This document shows, in pieces, positions 1-8,421 of a DNA stretch of 64,000 bases (the first letter of the stretch is position 1; every line of letters starts with the position of its first letter). Position numbers and translations under genes: made by a program. The stretch is taken from assembly GCA_963779325.1 (NCBI GenBank), contig CAVZXS010000019.1, positions 372,001 through 436,000 on the forward strand. The letters are read 5' to 3'. Source of the stretch: CAVZXS01 sp963779325. GTDB lineage: Bacteria; Bacteroidota; Bacteroidia; Chitinophagales; Chitinophagaceae. The notes under the pieces are model-generated. The model saw only the letters and a program-made list of their open reading frames with translations. It searched no databases and was not told where the DNA came from.

Positions 1-1861
1 AAAATAATCCCATATTAACTCTGCCCTTGTCCTGAAAAACCCGGCCTGCAACTCTTGATTCATAAAAATCATTATTATTATATCTCCAGTTAAAGGCGGC
101 TCCTAAAAACCAAAGCTTTTTTGTTTGACCGTTCATATTCACATTACCGCCGCCGTTCTGGTATATCATTTCTTTTCTGTCCAATACATCCAAAGGTGTA
201 ACCAAGCGACTGTAAAATGTATTAAAGTTTAAGCGAAGCCGGTTAAACCACTTCCTCGGTTTTATCCAGCTATAACCCATGTAAATACCCTGATCCATGG
301 TATTGTTATTGGTAAAGTATCCTAAATCACTTTTATCGTATTTAGCATCATACAATTCCTGCCATATATTAAAATTGAATTTGCCGCTGGTTTTACCAAA
401 GTAAACCGAGTGTGAGTAACCTAATGTATTTTTATCATTCTTACCCAACACATCACTTACACTTACACTTCCGCCCACATTCCATTTATTTTTCTTATCG
501 TTAAGATCAAATAAAAAAGCGCTTACATTAGCATCATAATCCTTGCCCGAACGCCACACATTGGTATTTACAAACGAAACGCTGCTGTTATATTTCATGG
601 TTTGATCCAGTACAAAGACATTATAGTTGGTAAGCGGGTCCGTTTCAATCTTGCGTTGTTCTTTATTATTATAATTTTCTATCAGTGCATATTGCGGTTT
701 TGTTATGGCATTTAATACACCGATACCTAAGCCCTTCTGCGTTCGGCCGCTTATTTTAGAAGCATTTACTAATTTACTTTGTTGCGGGTTTTTTATTACT
801 GATTCGTTACCGTTTATTTGATAATCTACATCGCCGTAATGAATAGGTTCGCCACCGATACGACGGCTGTAAAATAAATTTCCTTTATTAAATAATTCTG
901 TTCCTTCTGTAAAAAATGTTCTGTATTCATCAAACTTTACTTCGAAAGGTGTAAGATTTAATACACGCCTGTCGCTTTGTACCTGGCCAAAATCAGGTAT
1001 CAATGTCATGTCCAATGTAAATGCCTGGTTCAAACCAAACTTTACATCCATACCGCCATTTACCTGCGTATTCCAGTTTTTTAAATCAGTTTGATTATAT
1101 GGATAATGATTGGCATAGGTAGAGAAATATGGAGAAAACTGTAATCGCAACGGCGGTTTAATATTCGTTAAACCGGTCAGCATTCCTTCCTGTGTAAGAA
1201 AACCATTTACCGTAGGGTCAATTGATTGCCAAAAAAGTTGATGACCGCTTTTTTGCCTGCGACGTACAATATTCAATCCCCAATCCTGCACTTCTTTTTT
1301 ACCAAATCGTATGGCGGAATATGGTAAAAATATTTCGAAGCTCCATCCGTCATTATGAATTTTTGCACCGCTTTGCCACACTGCGTTCCAACTAAAATCT
1401 TCGCTGTTGCCATTGGGGTTAGGCGCCTGTTTGGCATCCATTTGTTCGCCAAGCGGCGTCACAAAATATTCAAAGCCGTTTATCTTATCGTTGTATGTGT
1501 CGAATATAATGCCGACAAAATCATTATTGCCAAATCCATCACGGCCAATCAATTCTGAAGCAATACTGTCTTTTGTTATTTCATGAAAATAACCGCCGAT
1601 ATAAATGCCTTCATTATTATATAAAAAATATACTTCGCTTCTGTTATCATGACTTTCAGGCGTAAAAGGTGTGGGACGCAAAGCAACAAACTTATCAGCA
1701 ACCTGTGTTGTTTTCCATTCGGGTTCATTCAACAGGCCGTCTACCTTTAATGATTTTGCAATACGCAGTGCGGAAATTTTTTTCTTTTCTATGGTTTGGC
1801 TAAAAGTAATGCATGACAGCAGCAGGCAGAAGCACAGCGCTTTTAGTTTCAGGAAATTCAT
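1..1861 (-). CDS. DUF5916 / CBM9-like outer membrane protein, 3' end cut by window edge
   Basis: The reading frame starts with ATG at 1861 and stays open to the left edge, so about 620 residues are visible and the C-terminus is missing. Residues 1-21 form a signal peptide (MNFLKLKALCFCLLLSCITF, cleavage near SQT). Residues about 35-210 match the carbohydrate-binding family 9-like fold found at the front of DUF5916 proteins (KVDGLLNEPEW near the start, then DFVGIIFDTYNDK, then GWSFEIFLPYSAIRFG). The rest is rich in alternating aromatic and polar residues, as expected for the DUF5916 beta-barrel. The family is common in Bacteroidota and its substrate is unknown. It is likely an outer-membrane protein; the CBM9-like part may bind sugar, which is inference. 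Confidence 0.85.
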   Translation of the reverse strand, partial: MNFLKLKALCFCLLLSCITFSQTIEKKKISALRIAKSLKVDGLLNEPEWKTTQVADKFVALRPTPFTPESHDNRSEVYFLYNNEGIYIGGYFHEITKDSIASELIGRDGFGNNDFVGIIFDTYNDKINGFEYFVTPLGEQMDAKQAPNPNGNSEDFSWNAVWQSGAKIHNDGWSFEIFLPYSAIRFGKKEVQDWGLNIVRRRQKSGHQLFWQSIDPTVNGFLTQEGMLTGLTNIKPPLRLQFSPYFSTYANHYPYNQTDLKNWNTQVNGGMDVKFGLNQAFTLDMTLIPDFGQVQSDRRVLNLTPFEVKFDEYRTFFTEGTELFNKGNLFYSRRIGGEPIHYGDVDYQINGNESVIKNPQQSKLVNASKISGRTQKGLGIGVLNAITKPQYALIENYNNKEQRKIETDPLTNYNVFVLDQTMKYNSSVSFVNTNVWRSGKDYDANVSAFLFDLNDKKNKWNVGGSVSVSDVLGKNDKNTLGYSHSVYFGKTSGKFNFNIWQELYDAKYDKSDLGYFTNNNTMDQGIYMGYSWIKPRKWFNRLRLNFNTFYSRLVTPLDVLDRKEMIYQNGGGNVNMNGQTKKLWFLGAAFNWRYNNNDFYESRVAGRVFQDKGRVNMGLF

Positions 1862-1993
1862 GGTTATTCTTTTTGGTTTTGATCAGGCATTATTTATTGT
1901 AAATAATGCCGGTACGAAATTAAACGTACATTTTGCAGTAATGTTACCGCCTGTCAAAACAAAAAAGCTTTAGGGTTTTATTAACAGGATGTT

Positions 1994-2812
1994 TTAAACA
2001 AATAAATCATTATATAATTTACCGCCGGGTACTACCGAATATTTACTTAAATCCGTAAAACCTTCCGCAGCTAAAACCGCTTCATCAATAAATAAATTGC
2101 CGGTACATTCCGCAGCGGGCTTTTGTAAAATATAATACGCAGCATCAGCCAGTATATCCGTAGTACGGCTCATATTAATCAATGCATCACCGCCCAATAA
2201 ATTTTTTACCGCCGCCGTAGCAATAGTTGTCTGCGGCCAAAGTGCATTCGCTGCTATATTATCTTTTTTAAATTCGGCCGCCCAGCCAATCGTCATCATA
2301 CTCATGTTATATTTTGTAAGGGTATAAGCTACATGCCCGGCAAACCATTTCGGATCCATATTCAGCGGAGGCGATAGTGTAAGTATGTGTGCGTTGGATG
2401 ATTTTCTTAAATGCGGAATGCAAGCCTGTGTTACCATAAAAGTTCCGCGTACATTAATGCTGTGCATTAAATCAAATCTTTTGGGATCTGTTTTTTCAGT
2501 TGTTGTTAATGATATTGCTGAAGCATTATTAATTAATATATCAATACCGCCGAATGTTTGTACGGTTTTTTCTACAGCAGCAGCTATTTGGTCCTCAAAT
2601 CGTATATCGCACTGAACGGCCAGTGCCTTGCCACCGGCTTTTTCTATTTCTTCGGCTGCAGAAAATATGGTACCGCCCAGTTTAGGATTCTCCTCTACGC
2701 TTTTTGCTACTACTACTATATTGGCTCCTTCTCTTGCCAGTTTCAGCGCCATCGATTTACCAATACCGCGGCTGGCACCCGTTATAAATACCGTTTTGTT
2801 TAAAAATGACAT
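1994..2812 (-). CDS. SDR family oxidoreductase, HSDL2-like
   Basis: A 272-residue short-chain dehydrogenase/reductase of normal family length. The NAD(P)-binding motif TGASRGIG is at residues 11-18, NNAS at 95-98, the catalytic Ser near 147 (LTLSPP) and the YxxxK pair at Y163/K167 (YTLTKYN). The LSPPLNM segment and the overall sequence resemble the SDR domain of hydroxysteroid dehydrogenase-like protein 2, but without its sterol-carrier domain. The substrate cannot be read from the sequence. It is probably a cytoplasmic single gene: the neighbour on the right is about 450 bp away behind a terminator. ATG at 2812 places the Rossmann strand directly at the N-terminus, so this start is secure. 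Confidence 0.88.
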   Translation of the reverse strand: MSFLNKTVFITGASRGIGKSMALKLAREGANIVVVAKSVEENPKLGGTIFSAAEEIEKAGGKALAVQCDIRFEDQIAAAVEKTVQTFGGIDILINNASAISLTTTEKTDPKRFDLMHSINVRGTFMVTQACIPHLRKSSNAHILTLSPPLNMDPKWFAGHVAYTLTKYNMSMMTIGWAAEFKKDNIAANALWPQTTIATAAVKNLLGGDALINMSRTTDILADAAYYILQKPAAECTGNLFIDEAVLAAEGFTDLSKYSVVPGGKLYNDLFV

Positions 2813-3211
2813 GGTTTAAAATGTTTAAAAGTGAAGATAAGGAAAGCCGATTCAATTACAGTAAAAACCCCGTCAATCAGTACCAATACTCAAATTACGG
2901 TATTTACTACACCCAAAAAATCAGCAAGTTTCCCTCTTTTTTGGTGGCAGATAAATATGCATTTTTGTATCAGAAGTTGATTGATAGATAACAGGCATAT
3001 CCAATATCCGAAATTCGAAAAAAACCGTCCGAAAAAAAGACTGATCCAAATCTTTGAAAAGCTAAACCTAAAACCTGTTTCGGTCAACTTCTATTTTTTA
3101 AAAAATTGTACGTATACAATAAAAGTTCTAATCCCTAATGAAAAACAGACCTCGCAAGAGGATGCTAACCGCAAAATGAAACACACCGATTAAGTTCCTG
3201 ATTTAAGAAAT
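2813..3211. other. Non-coding gap
   Basis: A 399-bp A+T-rich stretch between the SDR gene and the terminator at 3212. Two short overlapping plus-strand open frames (2806-2991 and 2981-3193) lie here. The second starts with TTG and ends about 20 bp before the hairpin, so a small gene cannot be excluded, but neither has a recognisable motif, signal peptide or promoter. I see no other structure. Confidence 0.4.
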
Positions 3212-3246
3212 AAAAAAATCCCCGTTTGCAGCGGGGATTTTTTTTT
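3212..3246. terminator. Rho-independent terminator, probably bidirectional
   Basis: A perfect stem with A-tract and T-tract on both sides: AAAAAAATCCCCG, loop TTTGCAG, CGGGGATTTTTTTT. It lies 24 bp past the stop codon of the aldo/keto reductase at 3270, which is on the minus strand, and should end that transcript. Confidence 0.85.
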
Positions 3247-3269
3247 ATTACAATAACAATCTTTCATTA

Positions 3270-4256
3270 TCAATATTCGGGCAATACCGGTTTGGTTTGC
3301 ATAATCGTATCTATTTGTTCCATCACCTCGGTTGTCATTTTGGGCAATATAACAATTGCTTTCAGATTTTCCGTTAATTGTTCCTTTTTTGTAGCGCCCA
3401 ATATTGCCGTTGTTACATTTATATTTTTTATACACCAGGCAATAGATAAAGTGGCTAAAGAAGTGCCTAATGTATCTGCCACAGTTTTCAGTTTTTTTAT
3501 TTTATTTATCTTTTCCATGGCATAGGTCTTATCCTTCAGCCACTCAAAGCCCGGCACCGCCAATCTTGAATCATCGGGAATATCATTATTGTATTTACCC
3601 GTAAGCAAACCGCTGGCCAAGGGGCTCCAGATAGTGGTACCCAATCCAACTGTTTTAAAAATTTGCAAATACTCATTCTCCAGTTTATTCCGGTTGAATA
3701 AATTGTATTCAGGCTGTTCCATAGCGGGACCAATCAAGTTATTTTTAGCGGCAATCATATGTGCTTCCATTATTTCCTGCGCACTCCATTCGCTCGTGCC
3801 CCAGTATAAAATTTTCCCTTGTTCAATTAATGTATTCATGGTACGCACCACCTCTTCAATCGGCACTTTTTTATCGGGTCGGTGGCAGAAATACAAATCA
3901 AGATAGTCGGATTGCATACGAATCAATGCTTCGTGACAAGCTTCGGTAAGGTGTTTGCGGCTCAGGCCCGACTGGTTGGGTTTATTATTACCGCGCCAGC
4001 CAAAAAATGCTTTGGAAGAAATGGTATACGATGTTCTGTCCCAGTTTTTCTTTTTTAATACGCGACCCATCATTTTTTCACTTTCGCCCAGCGAGTATAC
4101 TTCCGCATTATCAAAAAAATTAACGCCGTTATCGTAAGCAATGCCCATCAGTTCATCGGCCATGCCATCGTCTATTTGTTTATGAAAAGTAACCCAGCTG
4201 CCAAATGAAAGCACACTCAATTGCAAACCGGTTTTACCCATGTAGCGGTATTCCAT
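3270..4256 (-). CDS. Aldo/keto reductase, Kv-beta-like
   Basis: A 328-residue NADP-dependent oxidoreductase. The (beta/alpha)8-barrel tetrad is visible: D49 and Y54 in NFFDNAEVYSLGESE, K82 in TISSKAFFGW and H125 in YFCHRPDK. The N-terminal MEYRYMGKTGLQLSVLSFG and the central YWGTSEWSAQEI segment are typical of the AKR6/Kv-channel beta-subunit-like branch, which is widespread in bacteria as soluble aldehyde or ketone reductases. The natural substrate is unknown. The gene stands alone, with a strong terminator just downstream at 3212. Start ATG at 4256 fits the family N-terminus. Confidence 0.92.
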   Translation of the reverse strand: MEYRYMGKTGLQLSVLSFGSWVTFHKQIDDGMADELMGIAYDNGVNFFDNAEVYSLGESEKMMGRVLKKKNWDRTSYTISSKAFFGWRGNNKPNQSGLSRKHLTEACHEALIRMQSDYLDLYFCHRPDKKVPIEEVVRTMNTLIEQGKILYWGTSEWSAQEIMEAHMIAAKNNLIGPAMEQPEYNLFNRNKLENEYLQIFKTVGLGTTIWSPLASGLLTGKYNNDIPDDSRLAVPGFEWLKDKTYAMEKINKIKKLKTVADTLGTSLATLSIAWCIKNINVTTAILGATKKEQLTENLKAIVILPKMTTEVMEQIDTIMQTKPVLPEY

Positions 4257-4457
4257 ATATTTTCTTTTAGTGTTTTAAAAAAATGAGAAGATAAAGTTAA
4301 CATCATCTATCTATTGTAATCCAAAAACTACTTTTTTTATTACAAACTATAAATCCTAATTTACGATATATCGGTCTTTACTTACGGCTGTTATATAAAG
4401 CTTTCAGTATGCCGACCCTCCTGCTAAATCTATTGCATAAAGATATATTAACACATT

Positions 4458-4888
4458 ATGAAACTATTCTGCTTTTTACCTGTAATGCTTTTTCTATTTG
4501 TTAATAGTCATAGCCAGGTAACTATGCAGGATTCCGCAAAGACTATTGGTAAAATATATTATACCTCCCGCACTTGGCGGGTGGACGGCAAACGTATCCC
4601 TGGCAAAATAGTTGTAGCAGAAATTTATAAAGTCCTGAAGCAGTTGTTTATTATAAAAAAGCAAAAACAAATCGTAATGTCAGTTACCTTTGCCTGGCAG
4701 GTAGCCTGACCGCATTAGCTATTGACGGAGCAAATCGACGCAATTACAGAGGTGGTCCAAAAAACTATAATGCCGTACTGCCAATAATTAGCGGAAGCTT
4801 ATCCATAACCGGAATCATATTCATTCTTTCAGCAAGTAAAAATTTTAAAAAGGCAGTTGATGTAAGAAATGAATACTATCATTATTGA
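4458..4888 (+). pseudogene. Secreted/membrane hypothetical protein, frameshifted
   Basis: The first frame runs from ATG 4458 with a signal peptide (MKLFCFLPVMLFLFVNSHS, then QVTMQD) and carries sensible sequence to about residue 59 (AEIYKV). It then degenerates and stops at 4709. A different frame picks up with CCT at 4634 and runs to TGA at 4888. It gives a membrane-segment-like sequence (VLPIISGSLSITGIIFILSA) and a polar tail ending NEYYHY. A stop codon just upstream of 4634 in this second frame shows it is not an independent start. Joined, the product would be about 143 residues: signal peptide, short periplasmic part and one or two hydrophobic segments. I do not recognise the family. One indel near 4633 explains the break; whether it is real or an assembly error is open. 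Confidence 0.6.
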
Positions 4889-4901
4889 AAGCCGAAAAAT
4901 T

Positions 4902-5522
4902 CTAAAAAGTATTAGCAGGAGCTACAAAAAAACCGGTAGGATCTTTTATTAATATATCAGATAGGTCTTGTTTGGCATCCAGTCCTTTGCCGCCGCGTAT
5001 ACGGTCGCCTTTTTTACGAATACGAACGGTGCTGTCGGTAAAAAATCGCTGCGTATTCTGATCCCACCAAAGCTCGGGGGCCCAAAGCGTATCGCCTTTT
5101 ATATTAAATACCGTTACACTGTCTTTCAAAAAAACTTTATTCAGGTTTTCAAAATACTTTCCGTAACGGGCATCCAACTGACTTTCTATTTTTACACTGT
5201 CATTATAAAAATCTACATGCAGTGTTTTGGGAAATTCTACATACTGCGTATCGGAGGTAACCCTGTATAAAAGTGGTGCGGTTAATTTAGCTTTCATTAC
5301 GCCCTGCTGGCTGAGATAAGTCTGCACATTGGTGGCTTCTTCTTTCAAGTCGTACTTTTTTAAATAATCATCAATGTCACGGGAGCTGTTCTCGCAAGCA
5401 GATAGAAGAAAGACGGAAATAAAAAATAAAAAAGTGCTTACTTTTCCTAAAGGAAATAGTTTACCTGAACGGTACACCGGCTTATCTGAAAAGTTATTAT
5501 TGCGAAGGAAACGTTTAGTCAT
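4902..5522 (-). CDS. lptC: LPS export ABC transporter periplasmic protein LptC
   Basis: A 206-residue lipoprotein. After a positively charged N-terminus comes a hydrophobic run ending FLLSAC, with the lipid-attachment Cys at about residue 43. The mature part has the beta-jellyroll pattern of LptC/OstA-type proteins (RVTSDTQYVEFPKTLHVDFY, SQLDARYGKYFENLNKVFLKDSV, GDTLWAPELWWDQ, RGGKGLDAKQDL). LptC links the inner-membrane LptBFG transporter to the periplasmic LptA bridge. A longer frame starts with TTG at 5537; the ATG at 5522 is preferred and overlaps the upstream barrel gene by 8 bp, which suggests translational coupling. It follows coaX and the barrel gene in one minus-strand set. Confidence 0.85.
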   Translation of the reverse strand: MTKRFLRNNNFSDKPVYRSGKLFPLGKVSTFLFFISVFLLSACENSSRDIDDYLKKYDLKEEATNVQTYLSQQGVMKAKLTAPLLYRVTSDTQYVEFPKTLHVDFYNDSVKIESQLDARYGKYFENLNKVFLKDSVTVFNIKGDTLWAPELWWDQNTQRFFTDSTVRIRKKGDRIRGGKGLDAKQDLSDILIKDPTGFFVAPANTF

Positions 5523-6942
5523 ATTTCTTTTTGGCAAACCACAGGTCGCTTAAAGATACACCAACTGATAAACGGAACATATTTTCTTTCAATACGTTTT
5601 TATTATTACCCCTGTTAATATACTCAAATGCTACATTAATATTAGTGCCTTGGCCCTGCGCGGCACGGTTGAAGTTCGGAATTGGAAGTCCCATACCGAA
5701 AGTAGCGCCGAACAACGGAAGACTCTCTTTAACTTTTATATAATCTTGACCAATAAAAAATCCTGCGCGGTACGTTACATAACTCCAGTAGCTTGCCCGT
5801 TTGGCCGCCCCGATGCCCTGCCCGTAAGTATTAGGTCTGAACTGAAAGCCGGTGCGAATTTCCCAACTGTTCTGTACCGAATCTATACCGCCGTAAAAAC
5901 GATATTCGCTCCATTTGCTTTGCAAATAATCTACACCAATTAACCAAGCAGATTTTCTTTTATTCTCCGCATCGGGTTGTTGTTCCAATACAAACCCTGC
6001 ACCGTACGATGACGGGTAAATAATTTTTCCTTTTATATCTTTTATATCCGATACACTGTCCAATCTTACATCGCCGGTGGTGGCGTCACGTACAAAAGTT
6101 TCTCTTATTAAATCTCTTGATGCGTTCAGTTCCTGCTTCAGGTTACCAAATGCGCCTAATTGCAGTGTTGTATTATTCTTCAAATTAATTTTATACTGAA
6201 GGCCCGCATTAAAAAATAATTTATTAAATGAAGTAGTAGAAGTAATATTTCCGCTGTTGTACTCTATTGTATCATTTATCAATGCTCTTTTAGTGCTTGT
6301 TTCTTTTTTACCAAAAATATAACCCATGTTTATACCCGCACTCAGGTTTTTAATGGCGAAGCCGGTTCCTATGTTGGGTAAAAACGCACCGCCGGTACCG
6401 GCATATTCCGTAATGGCGCTGTCGATGGGTAAGTTTGTATTCGGGTCAAATAATCTTTCCAATTTTACCTGCCTGTAATTTTCTCTTGTCAACTGACGCA
6501 AACCAAAACTCATGCCCCAGTTTTTTCTGAGCGGTATACCCATTTGCAAGTAAGAAAACACCAGGTTATTAGATGCAAACTTCTCCGTGTTGTTCGGTTC
6601 GGTAAGCGAACGATTATTGTAATCAATACCAATATCCAGCAATACTCTGGAGTAAATTCTTTCCTTCGATTTTGCCTGTGAGATAGTATTGAAAGCAGAA
6701 TAAGAAGCCGGGTTGCTGAAGTTAACGGATTGAAAATCGGTAAGCCCCGCACTAATGCCGCCCATACCGCGGTTTAAAATATTTGTGTTGGGTACTATAT
6801 CGCCAAGCCCGTATCTTGAATATGGAGAATTATCCTGTGCTTTTGAAACAAAAGAGATTAAGATAAGCAGTACACCAATAGCCGGCTTTTTTATACCTAA
6901 CACATTGATTTTCTTACGAGTTGTTAACTTCACTAATTGCAT
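5515..6942 (-). CDS. Outer membrane beta-barrel protein of unknown transport role
   Basis: A 475-residue protein with an N-terminal signal sequence (hydrophobic GVLLILISFVSKAQ, cleavage after KAQ near residue 36). The mature N-terminus NSPYSRYGLGDI, followed by GMGGISAGLTD and VNFSNPASYSAF, is typical of a Bacteroidota outer-membrane family related to FadL/OmpP1-type barrels. The remainder alternates polar and aromatic residues, consistent with about 14 strands. Specific cargo is unknown. The start ATG lies inside the 3' end of coaX (29-bp overlap) and the 3' end overlaps lptC. The three genes therefore look like one transcription unit linked to envelope biogenesis. Confidence 0.75.
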   Translation of the reverse strand: MQLVKLTTRKKINVLGIKKPAIGVLLILISFVSKAQDNSPYSRYGLGDIVPNTNILNRGMGGISAGLTDFQSVNFSNPASYSAFNTISQAKSKERIYSRVLLDIGIDYNNRSLTEPNNTEKFASNNLVFSYLQMGIPLRKNWGMSFGLRQLTRENYRQVKLERLFDPNTNLPIDSAITEYAGTGGAFLPNIGTGFAIKNLSAGINMGYIFGKKETSTKRALINDTIEYNSGNITSTTSFNKLFFNAGLQYKINLKNNTTLQLGAFGNLKQELNASRDLIRETFVRDATTGDVRLDSVSDIKDIKGKIIYPSSYGAGFVLEQQPDAENKRKSAWLIGVDYLQSKWSEYRFYGGIDSVQNSWEIRTGFQFRPNTYGQGIGAAKRASYWSYVTYRAGFFIGQDYIKVKESLPLFGATFGMGLPIPNFNRAAQGQGTNINVAFEYINRGNNKNVLKENMFRLSVGVSLSDLWFAKKKYD

Positions 6943-7642
6943 AAAGACCTTTAAATATTAATTCAGGGTCTGCAAATATCTTGTTTTTAAGGTGTGAAGC
7001 CAAATAGATAATATCGCCGCCGGTTAACAGCACGTTAAAGTTGTCCAGTTTGGCCTCATAATCAGCCACAAATCCTTCAATTTCCTTAGCCATTCCCATT
7101 ACTACGCCCGATAATATATTGGTATCGGTATCGTAGCCAATCAGCGGTACATTCCAATGCGCTTTCACTACGGGCAGCTTAGCGGTATAGTAATTCAGCG
7201 CTTTAAGCCGCATTTCCAGTCCCGGCGATATGCCGCCGCCCATGAATTGGTGCCGGTTGTTTACATAATTATAAGTAATACAAGTGCCCAATCCTATTAC
7301 CAAATTATTTTTACCCGGAAAATAATGAACAGCCGCCGAACACAGGGCCAGCCTGTCGGCACCGATGGTTTCGGGTTTACCAACCGGCGTGGTGATGGGC
7401 AGTTTCGATAAATGATTGAGTTTATGAAATCGGGTAGTATTAGTTAAGATATTTTCAAGTTCCGCATCATGATTAATAACGGAAGACAGAATAGATTTTT
7501 GCGGTTTGAATTTTTCTATCAACTGTTTTAATGCACCTGCGGGGTCATGATTCAATGTAATCGTTTCTTTAATAGCCGCATTATCAAATACAGCTACTTT
7601 CATTCTTGTATTGCCAAAATCGAGACAGAGCGTAATAGACAT
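6914..7642 (-). CDS. coaX: Type III pantothenate kinase
   Basis: A 242-residue enzyme catalysing ATP-dependent phosphorylation of pantothenate, the first step of coenzyme A synthesis. The ASKHA-type phosphate-binding motif is at the N-terminus (LDFGNTRMKVAV, residues 7-18), the substrate/catalytic segment ETIGADRLAL at 91-100, GLGTCITYNYV at 117-127, and GGGISPGLEMRLKAL at 135-149. Type III enzymes are typically close to 240-270 residues. It is the first gene of an overlapping set with the barrel protein and lptC. A purine-rich low-complexity stretch lies immediately upstream. Confidence 0.93.
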   Translation of the reverse strand: MSITLCLDFGNTRMKVAVFDNAAIKETITLNHDPAGALKQLIEKFKPQKSILSSVINHDAELENILTNTTRFHKLNHLSKLPITTPVGKPETIGADRLALCSAAVHYFPGKNNLVIGLGTCITYNYVNNRHQFMGGGISPGLEMRLKALNYYTAKLPVVKAHWNVPLIGYDTDTNILSGVVMGMAKEIEGFVADYEAKLDNFNVLLTGGDIIYLASHLKNKIFADPELIFKGLYAISEVNNS

Positions 7643-7767
7643 AAAACAAAAATAGGGATAAGGGGTGAGATGTTGAAGAGGGGTGAGTGATGGAAGTAAA
7701 TGGGGAAGGTAAAGTATATAGGGTAAGTAAGTATATAAAGTGAATAGGTAAATAATGTAAATAGGGT
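7643..7767. repeat. Low-complexity, purine-rich (plus strand) spacer
   Basis: About 125 bp between the coaX start and the stop codon of the XRE gene. GGGGTGAG occurs twice (near 7658 and 7680), followed by degenerate GTAAATGGGG, GGTAAAG and GGTAAGTAAG runs. It has the look of an expanded simple sequence; no promoter can be picked out with confidence. Confidence 0.45.
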
Positions 7768-7995
7768 TTATTCAAAGTTTAATAATTCACTGAGGGAGAT
7801 TTCAAGACTTGCTGCAATTTTTTTAAGTGTGCAAATAGTGACATTAAGCTGGCCTCTTTCTATACGGCCAATTTGCTCTGCATAATTATCCATATCAATG
7901 CCTACATCAGCTTGCGTCAAGCCACGTTCTAACCGAAGCTTACGAATGTGCCGCCCCAGTTTCCCCAAAAAAACTTTGTCTTTTACATTTTGCAC
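7768..7995 (-). CDS. XRE/Cro-C1 family transcriptional regulator, short
   Basis: A 75-residue protein that is nearly all helix-turn-helix: LGRHIRKLRLERGLTQADVG at residues 12-31, then YAEQIGRIERGQLNVTICTLKKIAASL and a LSELLNF tail, as in SinR/Cro-type HTH_3 proteins. No sensor domain is present. The start is GTG at 7995 because no ATG precedes the HTH. It is transcribed away from the small secreted peptide gene at 8091, and a perfect 16-bp palindrome lies between them at 8029-8044. Repression of itself and of the peptide gene is the natural inference. Confidence 0.88.
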   Translation of the reverse strand: MQNVKDKVFLGKLGRHIRKLRLERGLTQADVGIDMDNYAEQIGRIERGQLNVTICTLKKIAASLEISLSELLNFE

Positions 7996-8019
7996 AAAGC
8001 AAAGGGGGCAAAAATTTTA

Positions 8020-8051
8020 TTTGGAAGGAGAACATATATGTTCTATATTCA
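8020..8051 (+). promoter_or_regulatory. Putative promoter with palindromic operator
   Basis: A perfect 16-bp palindrome AGAACATATATGTTCT spans 8029-8044. It sits in the spacer of a plausible Bacteroidota promoter for the 8091 gene: TTTG at 8020-8023 and TATATTCA at 8044-8051 (consensus TAnnTTTG, last bases imperfect), 20 bp apart. An XRE dimer bound here would block the promoter. Confidence 0.6.
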
Positions 8052-8090
8052 ATTTCCATTTATTTATCACATACTTAAAAAAAGAATTTT

Positions 8091-8318
8091 ATGAGAAAAA
8101 GAAAGTTTTTGAAACCAACATTATTTATTGCCTTGGTACTTGCAAGTTTATCTGTATTTGCAATTGCACAAGACAATGAATGCTCTCCTCCTACAACTTT
8201 TTGGGGAGAACGAAAATGCAGTATTGTCACAGAAAATGGTGACATTTATGTTACAACTTGTAAGTTCAGAATTTTTATAAGTTTTAGTTGTGAAACTGAG
8301 CAGGTAGTTACTTACTAA
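8091..8318 (+). CDS. Small secreted cysteine-containing peptide
   Basis: A 75-residue product with a clear signal peptide (MRKRKFLKP, then TLFIALVLASLSVFAIAQ, cleavage near residue 27). The mature part has about 48 residues and four Cys (NEC, ERKC, TTCKF, FSCET), an even number that could form two disulfides. It is flanked by the operator at 8020-8051 and a strong terminator at 8328, so it looks like a single-gene unit. I recognise no family. In size and design it recalls the small exported peptides of Bacteroidota such as the NVEALA group, but that motif is absent. A signalling or toxin-like peptide is speculation. Confidence 0.7.
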   Translation: MRKRKFLKPTLFIALVLASLSVFAIAQDNECSPPTTFWGERKCSIVTENGDIYVTTCKFRIFISFSCETEQVVTY

Positions 8319-8327
8319 ATCAACAAT

Positions 8328-8370
8328 TACCCTTGCATAGCTTACTTATATAAATGCAAGGGTATTTATT
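8328..8370 (+). terminator. Rho-independent terminator
   Basis: An 11-bp perfect stem TACCCTTGCAT / ATGCAAGGGTA (8328-8338 with 8354-8364), followed by TTTATTTATA. It lies 10 bp after the stop codon of the small peptide gene. Confidence 0.8.
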
Positions 8371-8421
8371 TATATATTCCTTATTACAAAAATTAATCTT
8401 CAAAATTCGTACATATCTATT

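Noticed and set aside
2806..3193. Two overlapping plus-strand frames after the SDR gene
   Set aside because: No motif, signal peptide or promoter; one begins inside the SDR start. Kept only as a remark in the gap entry.
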